The notes beneath the pieces were generated by a model. The model was given only the letters and a program-made list of their open reading frames with translations, was not told the origin of the DNA and made no database searches. Of a DNA stretch of 12,018 nt, positions 6,103 through 12,018 are shown piece by piece. This stretch comes from Dialister sp. (lineage in GTDB: Bacteria > Bacillota > Negativicutes > Veillonellales > Dialisteraceae). The stretch lies in the NCBI GenBank assembly GCA_022722495.1, contig JAIJLI010000029.1, forward strand, positions 1 to 12,018. The letters are read 5' to 3'. Numbering within the stretch: the first letter of the stretch is position 1; each line of letters opens with the position of its first letter. The position numbers and the translations under genes were made by a program.

Positions 6103-8544
6103 ATGTATACGCTCGATACCGTTGTCGTCGAAGCAGATAAGACAAAGAACAAATTCGGCGATACCATTACCGAGCAGTCGTACTATCGTACCGGCGGTGA
6201 TGTGAAGGTCATCACGAGAGAAGAGATCGAGAAGCGTCACTATACGGATCTGACGGAAGCCATTAAGCGTATCCCAGGGGTTACGTTCCAGAACCCAGGG
6301 TATCGCGGCGGGGAATATGGATACGAATTCTATAATAATGGCGTTTCCATTAACGGGGATACTCGCGTTATTGTTTGTGTCGATGGTCGTCGTGTTGATA
6401 ATGCGGCAAGTACTCGTGTTGGCTCCAAGAGTACAAGTGGTACGAAATCCACAGGGGTGAACCTGAATCAGGTCACCAATATGGAAAATGTCGATAAAAT
6501 TGAAGTCATAAAAGGACCTGGTGCATCCGTATATGGTGCAGATGCTACTGGGGGTGTCATTAACATTATCACTAGAAAAGGTGGTAATGATTCTACCGCT
6601 ACAGTTGATGTGTCTACCGGCTCTTGGCATCAGCACAATTATGCGGTGAGCGTTTCGGGAACAAAGGGCGATGATAAGTCTCTGCACTATTTCATTTCTG
6701 CCAACCGAAACATGTCCGGCGATACCAAGTATACAGACGGAGTAACTGGAGAAACAGGGACCTTGGGTGGCTCTCGCTGGAAAGAGGATGGTGTCAACAT
6801 CCGAATCGATAAAGACTTCGATGCTAATCATTCCTTGAAAATTGCATATAATCACAAAGATGGGAAAGATGGTTATCCGATTGCTACACCAAGCATGAGA
6901 TATTGGAATCAGAATGACTGGAATCGGATCATTTTTAATGCTACGGTAGGTAAGCTTGATCAGAATAATAAACTGATTTGGGAAGGTAATTATAAGCAAA
7001 AAAGTAAATGGGATGAGCCTGGAACAAAATATGAAGACAGTGGTAAGAAAGATGATGATGGGAATACCATTTGGTACACTTTGGATAAAAATGGTAATAA
7101 AATCAAAACCTTTAAAAAATTAAGCGGTGATAAAAAGAATCCAGGTTATCACAACTTATATGCGTTAGATGGAGCTTTGTATAATTCCTTCAGTAAGTTT
7201 AATAACAATGATGTCGATGTAACCTATACCTTCAATAAAGATAATGGGATGGATAGCTTCATTCGTCTATATTCTCAGAAGCATCGTTATATGCAGCGTG
7301 ATAAATATTCTTGGTCTTTCCTCTCGGATCCAAGCAATGCATATAATGACATGTTCCCGACAGGGGCAACTAGCGAGCAGCTGAACAAGTGGATTGCAGA
7401 CAATTTGGCTCCGTTCCCAGGAAGTGGTGATCAGAAAGCTTTTGACCGCTGGCTGGAATTGACAGGTGGTAAAGCTGGTGAGCCAACGAGTTGGCATGAT
7501 GAACAGAATAAGGGTATTCAGTTGCAGCTGGCTAAATCACTTGGTATTCACGACGTGATTGCTAGTGTAACCTATGATAAAGCCCGTAATTATTCCAGAA
7601 GCATTTCGAATGGTGTTGAAAATAGTTCTTATGTCCAGAGAAAGACGTTACAGGCATATGTACAGGACAAAATCCATCTGACAGATAAATGGGATTTTAC
7701 ACCGGCTATTCGTTACGCCAAGTATAGTTCTTTTGAACACTCTACAGGCACGACACAGGGTAAAGGCGATACCCATGATCTGAACTACACCATCAATACG
7801 GAATATATGTTTAATGACTCCACCAGCATGTATGCTGGATGGACGAAGGTATTCCGTCCACTTCGTGAAGGGGATTATTCCACAGTTGACGGCGTATTTA
7901 AAACACCATTGAAAGATGAAGAAGGCAATGCATGGACATTTGGCGTACGTAAAGAGCTCTCTGATAAGACGACGCTGGCTGTTCATTACGATATCACCAA
8001 GATGACGAATGCCATTGCTACCCTTCCGATTTGGGATGAAGCGCAGCAGAAACCGGTAAGTACAGCTGTTAATGCCAAGGAAGATAAGCAGTCGTTCAAT
8101 TTCACGGTAGACCATCAGTTTAACGATCATTTGACATTGTCTGCTTCTTATTCTCATATGAAGGATAAATGGAAAGCCAAATCCGGCTGGATTCTTGATG
8201 ATAGCTGGGGATATGCTAATGAAAGTGATATCAATACTGCCATCAACAGCCTTCGCCCACAGAACCATTATTCACTGAATCTCTCTTATGAAAATGGAAA
8301 ACTGTATACTGGCTTGCTGACAAATTGGTACACTGGCTGCAGTGAACATGCTTTTTCCAATAAACGATTCCTTGTACTGGATTGGAATGTAAACTATCAG
8401 CTGACCAAAAACATGAATGTATACCTCCTGATCAATAACTTGACCAATGAAGGATACGAAACATCATACAACTCTTGGAACGGCATCGGCTCCTCGGCAA
8501 TGCCGGGACGCAGCGTACTGGTCGGCGCAAAGTACACCTTCTAA
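6103..8544 (+). CDS. TonB-dependent outer-membrane receptor (haem, siderophore or cobalamin type), body of a frameshifted gene
   Basis: The 813-residue open frame starts at an internal ATG because the signal peptide is out of frame (see 6003-6092). At its start, TLDTVVVEAD is a likely TonB box. The plug domain covers about residues 20-160, with VKVITREEIEKRHYTDLTEA, RIPGV, VDGRRV, and VDKIEVIKGPGASVYGADAT followed by GGVINIITRKGG, all standard plug signatures. The rest is a long run of amphipathic beta strands forming the 22-strand barrel, ending SVLVGAKYTF with the terminal Phe used for outer-membrane insertion. FRPLREGDY lies where haem receptors often carry a FRAP motif, but the substrate cannot be fixed. 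Energy would come from TonB-ExbBD, not seen here. The binding protein and permease at 10296-12018 are plausible partners. Expressed only from 6103 it would lack an export signal and be non-functional. Confidence 0.9.
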   Translation: MYTLDTVVVEADKTKNKFGDTITEQSYYRTGGDVKVITREEIEKRHYTDLTEAIKRIPGVTFQNPGYRGGEYGYEFYNNGVSINGDTRVIVCVDGRRVDNAASTRVGSKSTSGTKSTGVNLNQVTNMENVDKIEVIKGPGASVYGADATGGVINIITRKGGNDSTATVDVSTGSWHQHNYAVSVSGTKGDDKSLHYFISANRNMSGDTKYTDGVTGETGTLGGSRWKEDGVNIRIDKDFDANHSLKIAYNHKDGKDGYPIATPSMRYWNQNDWNRIIFNATVGKLDQNNKLIWEGNYKQKSKWDEPGTKYEDSGKKDDDGNTIWYTLDKNGNKIKTFKKLSGDKKNPGYHNLYALDGALYNSFSKFNNNDVDVTYTFNKDNGMDSFIRLYSQKHRYMQRDKYSWSFLSDPSNAYNDMFPTGATSEQLNKWIADNLAPFPGSGDQKAFDRWLELTGGKAGEPTSWHDEQNKGIQLQLAKSLGIHDVIASVTYDKARNYSRSISNGVENSSYVQRKTLQAYVQDKIHLTDKWDFTPAIRYAKYSSFEHSTGTTQGKGDTHDLNYTINTEYMFNDSTSMYAGWTKVFRPLREGDYSTVDGVFKTPLKDEEGNAWTFGVRKELSDKTTLAVHYDITKMTNAIATLPIWDEAQQKPVSTAVNAKEDKQSFNFTVDHQFNDHLTLSASYSHMKDKWKAKSGWILDDSWGYANESDINTAINSLRPQNHYSLNLSYENGKLYTGLLTNWYTGCSEHAFSNKRFLVLDWNVNYQLTKNMNVYLLINNLTNEGYETSYNSWNGIGSSAMPGRSVLVGAKYTF

Positions 8545-8573
8545 TACCAAACCACATCACTCTGTATGCACGA

Positions 8574-8603
8574 AAAGTGCGCCTGCTTTCGCAGGCGCAC
8601 TTT
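8574..8603 (+). terminator. Strong hairpin after the receptor gene (terminator or attenuator)
   Basis: AAAGTGCGCCTGC (8574-8586) and GCAGGCGCACTTT (8591-8603) form a perfect 13-bp stem with a TTTC loop, 30 bases after the receptor stop. The trailing T-run is only TTT, inside the stem, so termination may be partial and the following gene could receive read-through. Confidence 0.7.
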
Positions 8604-8628
8604 CACCATATCTACAGGAGACAAACAA

Positions 8629-9273
8629 ATGAAAAAGATCCAAATTCTCGCGCTATCCGCTCTCCTTCTGACTGTGCCGCTTGGCATTGTCCATCCTGTC
8701 TATGCAGCTGCAGAAGGGACGCAGGTGGAGCAGCAGAAACGGCCGCCGCGCCGCCCCCGGCTGACCATGGAAGAGATGCAGACTGTCCTCTCCCAGAAAT
8801 ATTTCGTCACTCCGGAAGAGACGAAGAGCCTGATCGATAGCGGGACGAGCTTCCGCGATCTGGAACGCGCGGCGAAGCTCTCTTATGTTTCCGGAAAACC
8901 GGTGAAAGATATCCTCGCACTGAAGAAAGATGAACCGTGGCAGCGCGTGGAAGTACTGATCGGTGCGGTGGGAGAAAAGGCCTACCAGAAAGACCTCGAG
9001 CTCAAAGCCGTGAATCTCGAACGTTGGTGGGGCATCCCGAAGAAGGTCGGGATGCGCTACATGAGACAGGGCTACCCCATGCATTATGTGAAAGTGACGT
9101 GGATCCTTGCCCAGCACTCCGACTGGACGATGGACGCCATCTTGAAAGATAAAAAGTATGGTGATAATTGGAAAGCCTGGTGCAAGAGAAATCTCGGTAT
9201 CGATGGGGAAACGTATGATGCATGGATCGGGGAGTATAAGAACCCGACCTATTTTCCTGGGAAGTATTTTTGA
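8629..9273 (+). CDS. Exported protein with two tandem helical repeats, function unknown
   Basis: A 214-residue protein with a signal peptide (MKKIQILALSALLLTVPLGI, cleavage near VYA-A at 26), then a basic, proline-rich linker (QQKRPPRRPR). The mature region appears duplicated. Residues about 61-112 and 136-191 share a spaced pattern at a constant offset of 76: Gly72/Gly148, Leu84/Leu160, Ile95-Leu96/Ile171-Leu172. The pattern then reaches Trp104/Trp181 and a final hydrophobic-Gly (LIG / NLG). The pattern is like helical repeats found in many Firmicute exported proteins of unknown role. ATG 8629 is preceded by ACAGGAG at nine bases. It follows the receptor across a hairpin on the same strand and may be a periplasmic accessory, but no function can be assigned. 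Confidence 0.78.
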   Translation: MKKIQILALSALLLTVPLGIVHPVYAAAEGTQVEQQKRPPRRPRLTMEEMQTVLSQKYFVTPEETKSLIDSGTSFRDLERAAKLSYVSGKPVKDILALKKDEPWQRVEVLIGAVGEKAYQKDLELKAVNLERWWGIPKKVGMRYMRQGYPMHYVKVTWILAQHSDWTMDAILKDKKYGDNWKAWCKRNLGIDGETYDAWIGEYKNPTYFPGKYF

Positions 9274-9297
9274 ATATAGCTTTATCAGACAATGATA

Positions 9298-9512
9298 GGT
9301 CCATCGGACCAGTGCCCCCTCCGGGGGAAAGGTGGTGCCGAAGGCACCAAAGGGGGTGCATTTCCACGAGCGAAGCGAGGTTGTATGGTTTTTTAAATGC
9401 CAGCGGTATACCGTAATCATTTAGAAAACCGTAAAACCGGCCTAACGGCCGAGGAAATACACCCCCTCTGCCTTCGGCATCTCCCCCAAAGGGGGCGATG
9501 GTCCGATGGACC
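9298..9512. repeat. Palindromic REP/MITE-like element, copy B
   Basis: Same design as copy A: left end GGTCC-ATC-GGACC (9298-9310), GGTGCC-GAA-GGCACC, the palindrome CGGTATACCG at the centre, and right end GGTCC-GAT-GGACC (9500-9512). Here both ends carry the same GGTCC/GGACC hairpin, whereas copies A and C end with GCCC..GGGC type hairpins. The inner stem is kept by wobble pairs (TTTTTTAAATG with CATTTAGAAAA), which suggests the fold is preserved. The gene-free stretch 9274-9924 is filled by copies B and C and the fragment between them. Confidence 0.87.
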
Positions 9513-9543
9513 GATCAAACGTTTTCTTAAATTCATAGCATTA

Positions 9544-9592
9544 CCCAGAGGGGGAGATGGCCCGATGGGCCAAACAATGTCATGCAATGGCA
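9544..9592. repeat. Isolated right-end fragment of the palindromic element
   Basis: CCCAGAGGGGGAGATGGCCC and the following GATGGGCC, then AACAATGTCATGCAATGG, repeat the right end and right flank of copies A and C without the rest of the element. It looks like the original right end of copy B displaced by about 30 bases of unrelated sequence, or a remnant of another copy. Confidence 0.65.
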
Positions 9593-9608
9593 TTGAATAC
9601 TAATGATA

Positions 9609-9893
9609 GGTCCATCGGACCAGTGCCCCCTCCGGGGGAAAGGCGGTGCCGAAGGCACCAAAGGGGGTGCATTTCCACGGCCGAAGGCCGGTTGTAAGGT
9701 TTTTCGAGCGAAGCGAGGTTTTATGGTTTTCTAAATGATAACGTGATACCGCAGTCATTTAGAAAAGCGTAAAACCGGCCTGACGGCCGAGGGAAAACAA
9801 GCCAACATCGCTGCGCTCGGGAAATACACCCCCTCTTTGGTTCTCCCCCGGAGGGGGAGATGGCCCGAAGGGCCGAACAATGTCATGCAATGG
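9609..9893. repeat. Palindromic REP/MITE-like element, copy C (enlarged), next to the DUF559 gene
   Basis: The left 70 bases match copy B with one difference. This copy carries extra modules on both sides of the centre: GGCC-GAA-GGCC plus a GTTGTAAGG segment on the left (about 9679-9704) and an AAACAAGCC..CGCTGCGCTCG segment on the right. The inner stem TTTTCTAAATGA / TCATTTAGAAAA is perfect although the central palindrome has decayed. The right end is GGCCC-GAA-GGGCC (9862-9874), followed by the shared flank AACAATGTCATGCAATGG. It stops about 30 bases before the DUF559 start. Confidence 0.85.
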
Positions 9894-9924
9894 CGAAGGT
9901 TCTATGATCTGAAAGGAGCACATG

Positions 9925-10299
9925 ATGCAGAAACCACCTTTGAACCGGACGATGAAGGGACGAGCGTCTTCCATGCGTCGTCACATGACGAAGGAGGAGT
10001 TTCATCTTTGGTATCATTTCCTACGCATGTATCCGGTGAAGTTCCGGCGGCAACGGGTGATGGGGGCTTTTATCTGTGATTTCTACTGCCATAGGGCGCG
10101 GCTGATCGTCGAGCTGGATGGGGCACAGCATTACTCTGACTATGGGAAGAGCTATGATGCATGGCGCAGCGAGAAGTTGGAAAAGGATGGATGCAAGGTG
10201 CTTCGGTTTTCGAATGGTGATATACATGAAAGGTTTTATGGCGTATGTGTCCTGATCGACCGCGCTGTGAAGGAACGGATCAAGGAAATGGAAGAATGA
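9925..10299 (+). CDS. DUF559 family endonuclease-like protein (Vsr/restriction-endonuclease fold)
   Basis: This 124-residue protein matches the DUF559 pattern throughout: MTKEEFHLWYHFLR near residue 21, KFRRQRVMGAFICDFYC (39-55), the core LIVELDGAQHY (60-70) with Glu63, Asp65, Gln68 and His69 as likely catalytic or metal residues, and GCKVLRFSNGDI. The family is related to the very-short-patch-repair nuclease fold; its biological role is not established. Start 9925 is six bases from AAAGGAG; ATG 9922 is three bases from it and also possible. It begins about 30 bases after copy C of the palindromic repeat. Its stop overlaps the next ATG (ATGA), so it heads the binding-protein/permease operon. 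The N-terminal half is rich in Arg and Lys, fitting nucleic-acid binding. Confidence 0.88.
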   Translation: MQKPPLNRTMKGRASSMRRHMTKEEFHLWYHFLRMYPVKFRRQRVMGAFICDFYCHRARLIVELDGAQHYSDYGKSYDAWRSEKLEKDGCKVLRFSNGDIHERFYGVCVLIDRAVKERIKEMEE

Positions 10300-11297
10300 A
10301 AAAGATATGGATAGCGGCGGCGCTTCTTTCCTGCTGCCTTCTCTCGGGCTGCAGTCCGATGGTGAAGGAGGGGGCGCCGCGGACGGAATCGGTGGTGGAG
10401 GATTCGGCTCATTACCCTGTCACCGTTGAAACGTTAAACAGTCACGGAGAGATGCGGGAGGAGACGTTCAGGGCGCCGCCGAAACGGGTGGTGTGCATCT
10501 GGCAAAACTCTATCGAAAATCTTCTGGCTCTTGGCGTGGGGGATCGGATCGTGGCAGCGATGGGGCTGCCGGATGGGAGCTATCTGCGCCCGGAGTATCG
10601 CGATACGTATGCGAAGATCCCGTATACGAGTATGGAAAATCTAGATATGGAGACGGTGATGCTGCAGGATCCGGATCTCATCGTGGGCTGGGCATCGTCT
10701 TTCGATAAGAAGACGCTCCGCGGGACGGATTTCTGGGAAGGCCGCGGTGTCGGGACATACATAGCTCCCGGGTCTTCGTCGAAAATCCAAGTACATACGA
10801 TCGACTATGAGTATCAGGATATCTTGAATCTCGGGAAGATTTTTGACCGGGAGGAGAAGGCTCAAGAGCTGGTCTCTAAGATGCAGGATGAGATCGAGCG
10901 TGCGGAAGGAAAGGCGCAAAAAATGGGGCATCATCCGCGGGGGCTTATCATCGAGTATTTGGGGAAGGATATCACGGTCTACGGAGAACGCTCGCTTGCA
11001 GGAAATATCCTTACGTCTATGGGCGGGGAGCTTCTTGGCACGGGTATGCGTACGATCAGCAAGGAGCAGCTGATCGAGATGGATCCCGAGGCGCTTTTCA
11101 TGGTGGTCTGCGAAAATGCGTATGATCAGATGGATCAGATCGTAGAACGGCTGTATCAGGATCAGGCGCTGCAAGGGCTCACCTGTGTGAAGGAGAAGCG
11201 CATTTATCCGCTTCCTCTTTACGCCATCTACAGCGCAGGCGTGCGGACTTATGATGGGATACAGATTATTGGAAAAGGGCTCTACCCGGAGGAATAA
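10296..11297 (+). CDS. ABC transporter substrate-binding lipoprotein (FecB/FhuD/BtuF type; iron complex, haem or cobalamin)
   Basis: A 333-residue lipoprotein: the signal MKKIWIAAALLSCCLLSGC has the lipobox LLSGC with Cys19 as the lipid-modified residue. The body (about residues 60-320) is a type III periplasmic-binding fold, with KRVVCIWQNSIENLLALGVG and DRIVAAMG at the first lobe, MLQDPDLIVGW, a long linker helix near EEKAQELVSKMQDEIERAEG, and MDPEALFMVV in the second lobe. It would capture the ligand in the periplasm and deliver it to the permease that follows. The start is the ATG overlapping the DUF559 stop (ATGA). A longer frame upstream to 10245 is rejected because it lacks a signal peptide and overlaps DUF559. 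The substrate cannot be told from sequence alone. Confidence 0.93.
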   Translation: MKKIWIAAALLSCCLLSGCSPMVKEGAPRTESVVEDSAHYPVTVETLNSHGEMREETFRAPPKRVVCIWQNSIENLLALGVGDRIVAAMGLPDGSYLRPEYRDTYAKIPYTSMENLDMETVMLQDPDLIVGWASSFDKKTLRGTDFWEGRGVGTYIAPGSSSKIQVHTIDYEYQDILNLGKIFDREEKAQELVSKMQDEIERAEGKAQKMGHHPRGLIIEYLGKDITVYGERSLAGNILTSMGGELLGTGMRTISKEQLIEMDPEALFMVVCENAYDQMDQIVERLYQDQALQGLTCVKEKRIYPLPLYAIYSAGVRTYDGIQIIGKGLYPEE

Positions 11298-11300
11298 GAT

Positions 11301-12018
11301 ATGAAGAATGGTTTGAAAGAAATCGGCTTTGCCGCATTCCTGCTGCTCTTGGCCGTGCTTCTGGTGCTCTCGCTTTTCTGGGCGCTCAGCATCGGGACGG
11401 TGAAGCTGCCGGCCGGAGATATTTATGATGCCGTGCTTCACCAGTTCACGAGTGGACTGCCGATCGAGGCGACGGGGCAGGGGCCGGTCCATGACATCGT
11501 ATGGCTTCTTCGCCTGCCGCGGCTCATCCTGGCAGCACTCGTCGGAGCAGGGCTTGCGTCCTGCGGGGTCATCATGCAGGCGATCGTGAAGAATCCTTTG
11601 GCGGATCCGTACATTCTGGGGATCTCTTCGGGTGCGTCACTTGGCGCGACCTCTGCGATCCTTCTGGGAGTCGGGGCAGCGCTGGGACCGAATTTTGTCG
11701 GTATCGCTGCTTTTATCGGAGCTTTTGTGATTTCGCTGGCGGTACTCTTTATTTCTAATCTAGGCGGCCGGTCGAACTCGATGAAGCTGCTTCTGGCAGG
11801 TATGGCACTATCGGCGGTGTGCGGGGCGTTTTCCAGCTTTATCGTGTACTTTGCCAATAATAAGGAGGGGATGCAGACGATCGCGTACTGGATGATGGGA
11901 AGTCTTGCTGGGGCGCAGTGGGGAGAGCTCGCGGTGATCGCGCCGATCATCATGGCTTCGATCCTTTTTTTCTGGACGCAGAGCCGTGTGCTGAATCTGA
12001 TGCTTCTTGGCGATGAGT
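11301..12018 (+). CDS. FecCD/BtuC-type ABC permease, partial (continues beyond the window)
   Basis: From ATG 11301, three bases after the stop of the binding-protein gene and behind CCGGAGG, the frame stays open to the end (239 codons). It has the family's conserved features: a first membrane helix, the LRLPRLILAALVGAGLA segment, NPLADPYILGISSGAS, which marks FecCD permeases, and YWMMGSLAGAQW. About two thirds of a usual 330-350-residue protein is visible. It forms the inner-membrane channel (as a homodimer) for the ligand carried by the upstream lipoprotein. The ATPase gene is expected next. Confidence 0.94.
   Translation, partial: MKNGLKEIGFAAFLLLLAVLLVLSLFWALSIGTVKLPAGDIYDAVLHQFTSGLPIEATGQGPVHDIVWLLRLPRLILAALVGAGLASCGVIMQAIVKNPLADPYILGISSGASLGATSAILLGVGAALGPNFVGIAAFIGAFVISLAVLFISNLGGRSNSMKLLLAGMALSAVCGAFSSFIVYFANNKEGMQTIAYWMMGSLAGAQWGELAVIAPIIMASILFFWTQSRVLNLMLLGDE

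Noticed and set aside
6097..6999. A 300-codon minus-strand frame opposite the receptor plug domain
   Set aside because: It is the complement of highly conserved plug-domain sequence and has no plausible ribosome site or domain.
8653..9420. A 255-codon minus-strand frame running from repeat copy B into the exported-protein gene
   Set aside because: It begins in repeat sequence and is antisense to a gene with a clear signal peptide and ribosome site.
9298..9893. CRISPR array
   Set aside because: The repeated units are long palindromes without regular short spacers, and no cas genes are present.
10245..10295. Longer N-terminus for the substrate-binding lipoprotein (start 10245)
   Set aside because: It would bury the signal peptide and lipobox inside the protein and lies within the DUF559 gene; ATG 10296 gives a standard lipoprotein start.
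11964..11970. T7 run in the permease gene as another slippage switch
   Set aside because: It is in frame, short, of a base type less prone to switching, and explained by Leu-Phe-Phe codons in a membrane helix.

Overview
The window looks like a chromosomal stretch from a diderm Firmicute of the class Negativicutes (Veillonella/Dialister/Megasphaera side). It has a TonB-dependent outer-membrane receptor, which needs an outer membrane, next to Firmicute-style promoters, strong AGGAGG-type ribosome sites and hairpin terminators. The genus is a guess; no rRNA or other marker is present.

Layout. (1) 1-2065, plus strand, visibly AT-rich: the tail of what is probably a SPASM-type radical SAM maturase, an ABC exporter and a PqqD-like peptide-recognition protein. 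This is the end of a RiPP (modified peptide) cluster. It is closed by a perfect bidirectional terminator. (2) 2138-4836, minus strand: a pantothenate operon, panC-panD-panS-like transporter. It is read from a good promoter at 4808-4836 through a leader of about 380 nt that carries two intrinsic terminators. (3) 4837-5576, no gene: a 216-bp palindromic repeat (copy A), a further hairpin, then a promoter and hairpin leader for the next operon. (4) 5577-9273, plus strand: a small exported protein, a large TonB-dependent receptor and a second exported protein with a duplicated helical unit. The receptor's signal-peptide region holds a run of nine G that breaks the frame; eight G would restore it. 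(5) 9274-9924, no gene: two more copies of the palindromic repeat plus a loose right-end fragment. (6) 9925-12018, plus strand: a DUF559-type nuclease gene overlapping (ATGA) a lipoprotein substrate-binding gene, followed by a FecCD-type permease cut by the window end.

How the parts fit. The receptor and the downstream lipoprotein/permease form a plausible route for iron complex, haem or cobalamin uptake: outer-membrane receptor, binding protein, inner-membrane permease. The ATPase would lie beyond the window. The pan genes make pantothenate from pantoate and beta-alanine. No panB or panE is visible, and the transporter may bring in ketopantoate or pantoate.

The most striking points are two homopolymer tracts placed where slippage would switch expression (G9 in the receptor coding region, C7 in the pan promoter spacer), and a modular palindromic repeat built from tiny three-base-loop hairpins that sits directly against a DUF559 nuclease gene.
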